Shown here in pieces: positions 8,559 to 18,148 of a DNA stretch of 64,000 nucleotides. How positions within the stretch are numbered: the stretch's first letter is position 1; each line of letters opens with the position of its first letter. Position numbers and translations under genes: made by a program. The notes under the pieces were generated by a model. It worked only from the letters and a program-made list of their open reading frames with translations. It searched no databases and was not told the DNA's origin. Source of the DNA: Enterococcus sp. DIV0660C (GTDB taxonomy: Bacteria; Bacillota; Bacilli; Lactobacillales; Enterococcaceae); the NCBI RefSeq assembly GCF_017316125.1, contig NZ_JAFLWA010000003.1:62001-126000 (forward strand). The letters are read 5' to 3'.

Positions 8559-8633
8559 AACGCATGTGAGGTTGAAGTTTTCCTTTTAATGAAAAAAGAA
8601 AGTAAAACAATCAATTTTATTTTTTATCGTACA

Positions 8634-8669
8634 TGGGTCGTTTTGAGTCTACATTGGACATTTATAGTC
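8634..8669 (+). promoter_or_regulatory. Tandem CggR operator
   Basis: The site reads TGGGTC-N6-AGTC-N4-TTGGAC-N6-AGTC. This reproduces the exact spacing of the B. subtilis CggR operator (CGGGAC-N6-TGTC-N4-CGGGAC-N6-TGTC). It ends 17 bp before the cggR start, just ahead of the SD, so CggR probably represses its own operon and is released by fructose-1,6-bisphosphate. Confidence 0.75.
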
Positions 8670-8686
8670 CAACTAAGGAGATCGCT

Positions 8687-9724
8687 ATGCTAGATGAATT
8701 GAAAATGATTGAATCCGTTGCACCAGATATTATTGAAGTTCTTCAAGAACGCTATAAAATTTTGCGGAATATTTATTGGATGCAGCCGATTGGTCGACGT
8801 AGCTTATCTGAAAGTATGGGGATGACAGAGCGAGTTTTGCGAACAGAAACAGATCTTTTGAAAAATCTTCAACTAATTGACACGTCAAAAAGTGGTATGA
8901 CGTTGACCACAAAAGGTGAGGAAGTTTATCAAAGCCTTGAAAACTTCATGGATCAGCTTTTAGGAATGCATCAGACAGAAAAAAAGTTGGCTGAGTATTT
9001 TGGTAATCAACGTTGTATTGTCGTTTCAGGAAATAGTGACGCACAACCAAAAGTGACAGATGCTTTTGGGGATGCTTTAAACGAATCCTTGAACTTGCTT
9101 CTTCCAGAGGGTGAGAATATTATCGCCGTAATGGGAGGAACCACGATGGCTGTTGTCGCTGAACAGTTGACGAATTTGGAAAACAAGAAACGACATAACT
9201 TGTTTGTTCCTGCCAGAGGGGGAATTGGCGAGGCGGTTACCGTACAAGCAAATTCAGTTAGTGCTAGAATGGCAGCTAACACAAATGGGGATCATCGAGC
9301 ATTGTATGTTCCAGAGCAACTAAGTTTAGCTACCTATAATTCTTTACTCAATGAACCATCTATTCAAGAAGTGTTAAACTTGATAAGTCAGGCGAATTGT
9401 GTTATTCATAGTATTGGACGTGCTTTGCATATGGCAGCACGCCGAAAAATGACTGAAAAAGAATTGATTATGTTGAAGCAGGCGAATGCTGTAGCGGAAT
9501 CCTTTGGTTATTTCTTTAACGAAAATGGAGAAGTTGTTTACAAGGTTCCGAGAATCGGTATCGAACTGAAAGACTTGACACAGGTGCCAATCATTCTTGC
9601 GATTGCTGGTGGAAAAACAAAAGCCAAAGCAATCCGAGCGTATATGAAAAATGCACCAAAACAAACGTGGCTGATCACAGATGAGGCCGCAGCAAATGAG
9701 ATTTTAAAAGGGGTAACCCTTTAA
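8687..9724 (+). CDS. cggR: Central glycolytic genes regulator
   Basis: A SorC/DeoR-family repressor of the lower glycolytic genes, 345 residues against 340 in B. subtilis. The N-terminal winged helix (about 1-90) includes GRRSLSESMGMTERVLRTE. The effector domain, a sugar-phosphate-isomerase-like fold that binds fructose-1,6-bisphosphate, carries VMGGTTMAVVAEQL, PARGGIGEA and the C-terminal AIAGGKTKAKAI. The start at 8687 is set by AAGGAG six bases upstream; the longer frame would start inside the operator. It is followed 40 bp later by gap. Confidence 0.93.
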   Translation: MLDELKMIESVAPDIIEVLQERYKILRNIYWMQPIGRRSLSESMGMTERVLRTETDLLKNLQLIDTSKSGMTLTTKGEEVYQSLENFMDQLLGMHQTEKKLAEYFGNQRCIVVSGNSDAQPKVTDAFGDALNESLNLLLPEGENIIAVMGGTTMAVVAEQLTNLENKKRHNLFVPARGGIGEAVTVQANSVSARMAANTNGDHRALYVPEQLSLATYNSLLNEPSIQEVLNLISQANCVIHSIGRALHMAARRKMTEKELIMLKQANAVAESFGYFFNENGEVVYKVPRIGIELKDLTQVPIILAIAGGKTKAKAIRAYMKNAPKQTWLITDEAAANEILKGVTL

Positions 9725-9764
9725 AATAAAAATTTTTTTGATTTTCATAAGGAGGAAATCTTAA

Positions 9765-10766
9765 ATGACAGTTAAAGTAGGTATTAATGGTTTTGGACGT
9801 ATCGGACGTCTAGCGTTCCGCCGTATCCAAGATGTAGATGGAATCGAAGTAGTAGCAATCAATGACTTAACAGATGCTAAAATGTTAGCACACTTGTTAA
9901 AATATGACACAACTCAAGGACGTTTCAACGGAACAGTTGAAGTTCATGAAGGTTCTTTCAACGTTAACGGTAAAGAAGTTAAAGTTTTAGCTAACCGTAA
10001 CCCTGAAGAATTACCATGGGGCGAACTAGGCGTAGACATCGTTCTAGAATGTACTGGTTTCTTCACTTCTAAAGCAGCTGCTGAAAAACATTTAACAGCT
10101 GGTGCTAAACGTGTTGTTATCTCTGCTCCTGGTGGAGACGATGTTCCAACAATCGTTTATAACACTAACCACGAAACATTAACTGGTAAAGAAACAGTTA
10201 TCTCAGGTGCTTCATGTACTACTAACTGTTTAGCTCCTATGGCTAAAACATTGAACGACAAATTTGGTGTTGTTGAAGGATTAATGACAACTATCCACGC
10301 TTACACAGGTGACCAAATGACTCTAGACGGACCACACCCTAAAGGTGACTTCCGCCGCGCACGCGCTGCTGCTGCAAACATCGTTCCTAACTCAACAGGT
10401 GCTGCTAAAGCTATCGGCTTAGTTATCCCTGAATTGAACGGTAAATTAGACGGAGCTGCTCAACGTGTTCCTGTTCCAACTGGTTCATTAACTGAATTAG
10501 TAACAGTTCTTAAAAAAGAAGTTTCAGTTGACGAAATCAACGAAGCAATGAAAGAAGCTGCAAACGAATCTTACGGTTACAACACTGACGAAATCGTTTC
10601 TTCAGATATCGTAGGTATGACTTTCGGTTCATTGTTTGATGCAACTCAAACTAAAGTAATGACAGTAGGCGACCAACAATTAGTTAAAACTGTTGCTTGG
10701 TACGACAACGAAATGTCTTACACTGCACAATTAGTACGTACTTTAGAATACTTCGCTAAACTATAA
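9765..10766 (+). CDS. gap: Glyceraldehyde-3-phosphate dehydrogenase, type I
   Basis: A glycolytic NAD-dependent enzyme that converts glyceraldehyde-3-phosphate to 1,3-bisphosphoglycerate, 333 residues. The Rossmann start is [16 protein letters not shown], the catalytic Cys is C151 in GASCTTNC, and [12 protein letters not shown] is near the C-terminus. Codon use is strongly biased to highly expressed codons, as in pgk, tpiA and eno, unlike the neighbouring regulators. SD is AAGGAGG. The preceding gene is its repressor CggR, and a hairpin follows. Confidence 0.98.
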   Translation: MTVKVGINGFGRIGRLAFRRIQDVDGIEVVAINDLTDAKMLAHLLKYDTTQGRFNGTVEVHEGSFNVNGKEVKVLANRNPEELPWGELGVDIVLECTGFFTSKAAAEKHLTAGAKRVVISAPGGDDVPTIVYNTNHETLTGKETVISGASCTTNCLAPMAKTLNDKFGVVEGLMTTIHAYTGDQMTLDGPHPKGDFRRARAAAANIVPNSTGAAKAIGLVIPELNGKLDGAAQRVPVPTGSLTELVTVLKKEVSVDEINEAMKEAANESYGYNTDEIVSSDIVGMTFGSLFDATQTKVMTVGDQQLVKTVAWYDNEMSYTAQLVRTLEYFAKL

Positions 10767-10803
10767 GAAACACGTACGAGTGTAAATTTAAACAAGTACA
10801 CTT

Positions 10804-10840
10804 AAAAGCGGGGAAGCAATCGCGCTTCTCCGCTTTTTTT
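10804..10840 (+). terminator. Terminator-like hairpin between gap and pgk
   Basis: AAAAGCGGGGAAGC pairs with GCTTCTCCGCTTTT (one G-U pair) and is followed by a T run. It sits inside the operon, so it probably gives partial termination or a stable gap mRNA end. Confidence 0.75.
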
Positions 10841-10870
10841 GATAACAAAGTTTATTTAGGAGGAAACAAA

Positions 10871-12061
10871 ATGGCTAAGAAAACAGTAAAAGATATCGAC
10901 TTAAAAGATAAAAAAGTTCTTGTCCGTGTTGACTTTAATGTTCCTTTGAAAGATGGCGTGATCACTGACGATACACGTATCAAAGCTGCTTTACCAACAA
11001 TCAACTACGTGCTTGAACAAGGCGGAAAAGCAATCCTTTTCTCTCATTTAGGACGTGTAAAAGCTGAAGAAGATAAAGCAGGAAAATCTTTAGCACCAGT
11101 TGCTAAACGTTTGGGCGAATTATTAGGTAAAGAAGTTACTTTCGTACCTGAAACTCGTGGAAAAGAATTAGAAGAAGCAATCAACAACATGAAAGACGGC
11201 GAAGTTGTTGTCTTTGAAAACACTCGTTTTGAAGATGTTGATGGTAAAAAAGAAAGCAAAAATGATCCAGAATTAGGAAAATACTGGGCTTCACTAGGTG
11301 ATGTTTTTGTCAATGATGCTTTCGGTACGGCTCACCGTGCACATGCTTCTAACGTAGGAATCGCTTCAACTGGTATTCCAACAGTTGCTGGATTTTTAAT
11401 GGACAAAGAAATCAAATTTATCGGCGAAGCTGTTGAAGAACCAAAACGCCCAATGATTGCAATCCTTGGTGGTGCTAAAGTTTCTGACAAAATCGGCGTT
11501 ATTGAAAACTTGATTCCAAAAGCTGACAAAATCTTGATCGGTGGCGGAATGACTTATACATTCTACGCAGCAAAAGGAATTAAAATCGGAAGTTCTTTAG
11601 TTGAATCTGACAAAATCGAATTAGCTAAAGAATTGATTGAAAAAGCAGGCGACAAACTTGTATTACCAATCGACAACGTTTGTGCACCTGAATTCTCAAA
11701 CGACGTAGAAACTCAAGTTATCGAAGGCGACATTCCTGATGGATTGATGGCTCTAGATATCGGACCTGCATCAGTTAAATTATTTGCTGATACATTGAAA
11801 GGTGCGAAAACTGTTGTTTGGAACGGACCAATGGGTGTGTTCGAAATGAGTAACTTCGCTAATGGTACAATCGGAGTTTGTGAAGCAATCGCAAATCTTG
11901 AAGGTGCTACAACAATCATCGGTGGTGGGGACTCTGCAGCTGCAGCTGAACAACTTGGCTTTGCTGACAAATTCACTCATATCTCAACTGGTGGGGGCGC
12001 AAGTTTAGAATTGTTAGAAGGTAAAGAATTACCTGGTCTAGCAGCAATTAACGATAAATAA
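10871..12061 (+). CDS. pgk: Phosphoglycerate kinase
   Basis: A cytosolic glycolytic kinase that makes ATP and 3-phosphoglycerate from 1,3-bisphosphoglycerate; 396 residues, full length. The N-terminal signature [14 protein letters not shown], the Arg-containing loop FSHLGR, the hinge region [11 protein letters not shown], and the C-terminal nucleotide loop [13 protein letters not shown] are present. SD is AGGAGG and codon bias is strong. It is the third gene of the cggR-gap-pgk-tpiA cluster; the 104-bp gap before it holds a hairpin. Confidence 0.98.
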   Translation: MAKKTVKDIDLKDKKVLVRVDFNVPLKDGVITDDTRIKAALPTINYVLEQGGKAILFSHLGRVKAEEDKAGKSLAPVAKRLGELLGKEVTFVPETRGKELEEAINNMKDGEVVVFENTRFEDVDGKKESKNDPELGKYWASLGDVFVNDAFGTAHRAHASNVGIASTGIPTVAGFLMDKEIKFIGEAVEEPKRPMIAILGGAKVSDKIGVIENLIPKADKILIGGGMTYTFYAAKGIKIGSSLVESDKIELAKELIEKAGDKLVLPIDNVCAPEFSNDVETQVIEGDIPDGLMALDIGPASVKLFADTLKGAKTVVWNGPMGVFEMSNFANGTIGVCEAIANLEGATTIIGGGDSAAAAEQLGFADKFTHISTGGGASLELLEGKELPGLAAINDK

Positions 12062-12106
12062 TCCACCTGTATCTAGGTGTGCGCTTTGAAACAAGTGTAC
12101 CTTTAG

Positions 12107-12901
<795 letters not shown>

Positions 12902-12935
12902 TTTTTGAAAATTTGTGAAAAAAAGCAATAAATGT

Positions 12936-12964
12936 TTGCACTTAGTCACAAAATTAACTAAAAT
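12936..12964 (+). promoter_or_regulatory. eno promoter
   Basis: TTGCAC (12936-12941), a 17-bp spacer, then TAAAAT (12959-12964). This lets eno be transcribed apart from the CggR-controlled genes. Confidence 0.7.
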
Positions 12965-12973
12965 CGTATATGA

Positions 12974-14317
<1,344 letters not shown>

Positions 14318-14337
14318 TTTTTACGAATTAACTATTT

Positions 14338-14369
14338 TGAGACGTGAGGCTTGCCTCACGTCTTTTTTT
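14338..14369 (+). terminator. eno terminator
   Basis: GAGACGTGAGGC pairs with GCCTCACGTCTT across a two-base gap and is followed by seven T residues. Confidence 0.93.
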
Positions 14370-14462
14370 GTTCATAAAATACTGTGCAGTTAATTGTTTT
14401 ACAAGCCGATCGAATTTTTATATGATAAATAGCATCAATAAGTATCAAAGGAGAGAAACAAT

Positions 14463-14822
14463 ATGCATCTTTTTTCAACGATAATCATCACGTTAGTAGC
14501 AATCGAGTTTTTTTATATTATGTATTTAGAGACGTTTGCAACCACCTCAGCAACCACTGGACGAGTATTTCATTTGTCAAAAGAAGAATTAGCACGTCCG
14601 TCAGTAACTGTTTTATTCAAGAATCAAGGAATTTATAATGGATTGATCGGCGTAGGCTTACTTTATGCGACATATGTCTCCTCTGTCGGTATTGAGCTCG
14701 CGAAGATCTTGTTACTATATATTATTTTAGTAGCTTTATATGGAAGCATAACAAGTGACAAAAAAATTATTGTTACACAAGGTGGATTGGCAATTATTGC
14801 TTTTATTTCTCTATTTTTTTAA
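14463..14822 (+). CDS. DUF1304 family small membrane protein
   Basis: A 119-residue protein with about four hydrophobic helices, matching the DUF1304 family of unknown function. Recognisable features are the YLETFATTSATTGRVF stretch after helix 1, the conserved LFKNQGIYNGLIG before helix 2, and a final hydrophobic helix. SD AAAGGAGAG lies nine bases before the ATG. It appears to stand alone between the eno terminator and the hydrolase gene. I cannot assign a function. Confidence 0.75.
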   Translation: MHLFSTIIITLVAIEFFYIMYLETFATTSATTGRVFHLSKEELARPSVTVLFKNQGIYNGLIGVGLLYATYVSSVGIELAKILLLYIILVALYGSITSDKKIIVTQGGLAIIAFISLFF

Positions 14823-14970
14823 GTTAAGTCTTTAAAAATTCCACAGTTTTTTTATTAGAATGGTACAATAAAAATAGAGTTTACTTGAATTTTTTTAAAA
14901 GCAAAAATCAGCTTTGATTAATCGATCTCATGGTGCAAATTAATGATAACTGAGTAGTGGAGGTGTTGAA

Positions 14971-15942
14971 TTGATCATTATGTTGTATATTGTTTTAGTA
15001 ATTGCGATTTTTGCTATTATTTTTAATGTTATTTCTTATTCTTATGCAAAAAAGTTGATCAAGGTTGGTGTACAGCGAGGTCATAATTGGTATGAAACAA
15101 CTGGACATCTCTTAATGGATCCTGCAGCGACTGAAGCTGTTGAAGCAAAACGACAACAACTAGAAGAATCAGCAGAGAGTTTTTGGCAAACAGGTGTGAT
15201 TGAAACAATCAAAAGCTATGATGGATTAAAACTTGTAGGAAAATGGTTTATCACAGATCGGAGACAAAAAAATTGGGTGATTTGTATCCATGATTACCGA
15301 AGTACGGGGAAACGAGACATGTCTTTTATTGGGAAAAAATATGCGGAACAAGGATTTAATGTTTTGATTCCAGATTTACGTGCACATGGCGAAAGTGAAG
15401 GAGAAATCATCGGGATGGGCTGGTTAGATCGTCTGGATTTGATTGCTTGGATCAAACAGCTGATGAAAGAATATCCGGAGGCTTCAATCGTTTTGCATGG
15501 GGGTTCGATGGGGGCATCGACGATCATGATGGCTAGTGGCGAGAAGTTACCTTCTTCTGTGAAAGGTTTCGTCTTGGATAGTGGATATGTTTCTGTTTAT
15601 GCAGAATTTCGTTATATGTTAAGCAAGCTAACTTCATTTCCAAAGTGGTTGATTATGCGGTACGCAAATTCTTACGCTCAAAAATATGCTGGATATTCTT
15701 TAAAACAGGCATCCGCTACGCGACAACTAGGTAGTAATCATTTACCATTGTTAATTATCCATGGGGAACATGATTATTTTGTACCAGTTGAAGCAGCATA
15801 TACGGTGCAAAATGCAACAGCGGGGGAAAAGGAATTATTGTTGGTTCCAAATGCGGAACATTTAGCACCAGTATTGAATGAACCAAAGACTTATTGGACA
15901 GTTGTGTTTTCTTTTATCAACGAACGTATTTTAGTAGGTTAA
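14971..15942 (+). CDS. Membrane-anchored alpha/beta hydrolase
   Basis: A 323-residue serine hydrolase with one N-terminal membrane segment (about residues 2-24) and the catalytic domain after it. The nucleophile elbow is GGSMGAST, the oxyanion region is ICIHDYRSTGK, PDLRAHGESEG is conserved, and the Asp and His of the triad lie in HGEHDYFVP and NAEHLAP. It resembles the B. subtilis YqkD group; the substrate is unknown. I start at TTG 14971 because GGAGGTG lies five bases upstream; an ATG at 14980 is the alternative. Confidence 0.85.
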   Translation: MIIMLYIVLVIAIFAIIFNVISYSYAKKLIKVGVQRGHNWYETTGHLLMDPAATEAVEAKRQQLEESAESFWQTGVIETIKSYDGLKLVGKWFITDRRQKNWVICIHDYRSTGKRDMSFIGKKYAEQGFNVLIPDLRAHGESEGEIIGMGWLDRLDLIAWIKQLMKEYPEASIVLHGGSMGASTIMMASGEKLPSSVKGFVLDSGYVSVYAEFRYMLSKLTSFPKWLIMRYANSYAQKYAGYSLKQASATRQLGSNHLPLLIIHGEHDYFVPVEAAYTVQNATAGEKELLLVPNAEHLAPVLNEPKTYWTVVFSFINERILVG

Positions 15943-16116
15943 TAAAGCATTTTGCTTTTTCGGATCAGACGATTTGCGATAATTAATATAGAAGAAAAAA
16001 TTTGCAATGTTTCATCTAAGCAATTTATATTGGGTTTCAGGTCGTAGGCTTGATTGAGTAAGTTGTGCCTGATTTATAAAACTGCTTTATTTATTCTCGT
16101 CTGCGAGGATAAATAG

Positions 16117-16145
16117 TTGCTGCTTCGAAGAGAGATTGGTAGAAT
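16117..16145 (+). promoter_or_regulatory. Promoter of the yjdI/yjdJ-like pair
   Basis: TTGCTG (16117-16122), a 17-bp spacer containing the palindrome CTTCGAAG, then TAGAAT (16140-16145). Confidence 0.55.
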
Positions 16146-16185
16146 GAATTATATAAAAACACGAGTTATTTTTAGGGGTGGTATG

Positions 16186-16458
16186 ATGGGGCAACAGGTG
16201 AACAAGGAACATTTTTCAACCGAAGAAGAATTATTTGAAGCAGGTTATCGAAAATATTCGGGTGAAAAGATAGATATTTTTTATAACAAAGAGATTTGTA
16301 TCCACAGTGGAAATTGTGTTCGCGGAAATGCAGCCGTTTTTGAAGTTGGCCGTAGACCGTGGATCATGCCAGATAATGCAAGTGCTGATGAAAGTAGCAA
16401 CATTATTCAAACATGTCCAAGTGGTGCGTTGAAGTTTATTCGAAAGGATGAAGTGTAA
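16186..16458 (+). CDS. 4Fe-4S mono-cluster protein (YjdI-like)
   Basis: A small (about 90 residues) divergent ferredoxin-like protein of the Fer4_19 family. It carries CIHSGNC and, later, TCPSGAL: three Cys with a CP motif, as in E. coli YjdI. The role is unknown; it may carry a single iron-sulfur cluster. The start is taken at the second of two adjacent ATGs (16183/16186) because AGGGGTGG lies just upstream. It is followed one base after its stop by a GNAT gene, the same pairing as E. coli yjdI-yjdJ, which supports a joint function. Confidence 0.82.
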   Translation: MGQQVNKEHFSTEEELFEAGYRKYSGEKIDIFYNKEICIHSGNCVRGNAAVFEVGRRPWIMPDNASADESSNIIQTCPSGALKFIRKDEV

Positions 16459-16459
16459 A

Positions 16460-16735
16460 ATGGAAATCAAAGAAGAAAAAAATCGCTTTGCTTTATACAA
16501 TGATGAACAACAAGAAATTGGAGAAATGACTTGGTCGGATGCTGGACCAGATATTATGATCATTGATCACACGTTTGTCGAACCTGCTTATCGTGGACAA
16601 AAATTGGCAGAAAAGTTAGTGAATAGTGGTGTTGAACTAGCTCGTCGTGAAGGAAAAAAAATTATTCCGCTATGCCCGTTTGCTAAAAAAGAATTTGATA
16701 CAAAACCGGAATATGGAGATGTATTACGTAAATAA
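16460..16735 (+). CDS. GNAT-like N-acetyltransferase (YjdJ-like)
   Basis: A 91-residue minimal acetyltransferase of the YjdJ (Acetyltransf_CG) family. The acetyl-CoA-binding motif is VEPAYRGQKLAEKLV, and PLCPFAKKEFD near the C-terminus is the family hallmark with a conserved Cys. The substrate is unknown. The ATG lies one base beyond the stop of the iron-sulfur gene; an overlapping ATG at 16448 is possible but has poorer spacing. A strong terminator ends the pair. Confidence 0.85.
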   Translation: MEIKEEKNRFALYNDEQQEIGEMTWSDAGPDIMIIDHTFVEPAYRGQKLAEKLVNSGVELARREGKKIIPLCPFAKKEFDTKPEYGDVLRK

Positions 16736-16743
16736 ATAGAAAT

Positions 16744-16780
16744 AAAAAAAGAGTGACGTTTTTGACGTCACTCTTTTTTT
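16744..16780. terminator. Terminator after the yjdI/yjdJ-like pair
   Basis: AAAAAAAGAGTGACGT pairs exactly with ACGTCACTCTTTTTTT across a 5-nt loop. Confidence 0.93.
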
Positions 16781-16970
16781 ATAGATAGATTGACGAGACT
16801 TGATTTTTATCTGGCGTTCAGAGTAAAAAGATGACGTTGATTGAATGTAAATATGTTAGCGAAAACTGTACTCTCGATATGTCCAAAGTAACACCTCAAA
16901 ATAATTTTGATTAGTTTCCTCTTACTGTTGAAGAGTGTTGTTTGTCGTTAGAACTTTCCTTTACAACCTT
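16781..16970. other. Intergenic stretch without recognisable feature
   Basis: Between the terminator at 16780 and the secG promoter at 16974 I see no ORF with a ribosome site, no strong hairpin and no repeat. Confidence 0.5.
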
Positions 16971-16973
16971 TTT

Positions 16974-17002
16974 TTGAATTTATTTTTATTCTATGGTAAA
17001 GT
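16974..17002 (+). promoter_or_regulatory. secG operon promoter
   Basis: TTGAAT (16974-16979), a 17-bp spacer, then TAAAGT (16997-17002). Confidence 0.65.
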
Positions 17003-17043
17003 TAAAGAGATGATATTTTTCAAAGAAGGAGGAGCTGACGCAT

Positions 17044-17280
17044 ATGTATAATTTAATTTTAGGAATCGTGATTGCCTTATCGATCGTCATGATCATTGCA
17101 ATTATGATGCAGCCAAGTAAACAAAATAGTGCGGCGAGCGCATTTACTGGTGGAGCGGATCAGTTGTTTGGAAAGCAAAAGGCACGTGGCTTTGAAGCTG
17201 TGATGCAACGAACAACTGCTGCGCTAGGAGCCGTTTGGATGATCTTATTGTTTGTCCTAGCGTTTTTATCTTCAAACTAA
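17044..17280 (+). CDS. secG: Preprotein translocase subunit SecG
   Basis: A 78-residue SecG, the small accessory subunit of the SecYEG channel. Two hydrophobic helices (about 3-22 and 56-75) flank a loop with SAFTGGADQLFGKQKARGFE, the family signature. The gene order secG-carboxylesterase-rnr-smpB is the same as in Bacillus. SD is AAGGAGGAG. A hairpin follows, so downstream genes may be attenuated. Confidence 0.95.
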   Translation: MYNLILGIVIALSIVMIIAIMMQPSKQNSAASAFTGGADQLFGKQKARGFEAVMQRTTAALGAVWMILLFVLAFLSSN

Positions 17281-17288
17281 TCAAGAGA

Positions 17289-17319
17289 AACCTCTCGCCG
17301 ATTTGCGAGGGTTTTTTTT
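17289..17319 (+). terminator. Hairpin after secG
   Basis: An imperfect stem AACCTCTCGC/GCGAGGGTT is followed by eight T residues. It probably terminates partially before estA. Confidence 0.65.
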
Positions 17320-17392
17320 ATTGGTCGAGTAGGTGAAAACAAGAAGTTTCTGAGAGTAACTATGGTAAAATGAAGAACGAGAGGTGATTGAA

Positions 17393-18148
17393 TTGAAAGG
17401 AAGTTTACCAAAACCATTTTATGCGGAGCATGGAAAGCCAGCGGTCTTACTTTTGCACGCATATTCAGGTAGTTCAAATGATGTCCGAATGCTTTGTCGT
17501 TTTTTGGAAAAAGCAAATTATACTGTTTATGCTCCGATGTTTTCAGGCCATGGGACATTGAACCCAGAAGATATTTTGCATCAAGATGCTAATACTTGGT
17601 GGGAGGATGCAAAAGCAGCACTTGAATTTTTAAAAGCTAAAGGGTTTACCGAAGTTGCTGTTTTTGGCTTGTCTATGGGTGGTATTTTTGCGACAAGATT
17701 ACTTGAAGAAGAAAATGTGATTGGCGGTGGCTTTTTCTGTTCACCAATTTCACCGGTAAAAACGAATGTACCAGAAAACTTTCTCATTTATGCACAACAA
17801 GTGTTGAATGCAGCAGGAAAATCAGAAAAAGAAATTCAGCAACAACTTGAAATCTATCGTCCCTTAGTTAAGGAACAATTAGCAAATATACAAGAACAAG
17901 CAGCTTATGCAAATGAAAAGCTGTCAAAAATTCAAGCACCAATCTTTCTAGCTCAAGCAGGTCAAGATGAAATGATTGATCCTATGGGTGTTTATGAAAC
18001 GGCTCGCCGTTTGCACAAACAGCGAGTGACTCTTCAATGGTATCCGAAAAGCAAGCATGTGATTACGGTTGGAAACGCTAGACGTGAGCTAGAACAAGAT
18101 GTCCTAGAATTTTTAGAGAAATTACCCTGGAATGAGGAAACTAAATGA
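17393..18148 (+). CDS. est: Carboxylesterase (EstA/YvaK type)
   Basis: A 251-residue soluble alpha/beta hydrolase of the Est30/YvaK family. The oxyanion strand is VLLLHAYSGSSND, the nucleophile elbow is FGLSMGGIFA, the Asp is in AQAGQDEMIDP, and the His is in PKSKHVITVG. Family members cleave short-chain esters. TTG 17393 is chosen because GAGAGGTG sits six bases before it; a GTG at 17384 falls inside that ribosome site. It overlaps rnr by 4 bases (ATGA). Confidence 0.88.
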   Translation: MKGSLPKPFYAEHGKPAVLLLHAYSGSSNDVRMLCRFLEKANYTVYAPMFSGHGTLNPEDILHQDANTWWEDAKAALEFLKAKGFTEVAVFGLSMGGIFATRLLEEENVIGGGFFCSPISPVKTNVPENFLIYAQQVLNAAGKSEKEIQQQLEIYRPLVKEQLANIQEQAAYANEKLSKIQAPIFLAQAGQDEMIDPMGVYETARRLHKQRVTLQWYPKSKHVITVGNARRELEQDVLEFLEKLPWNEETK

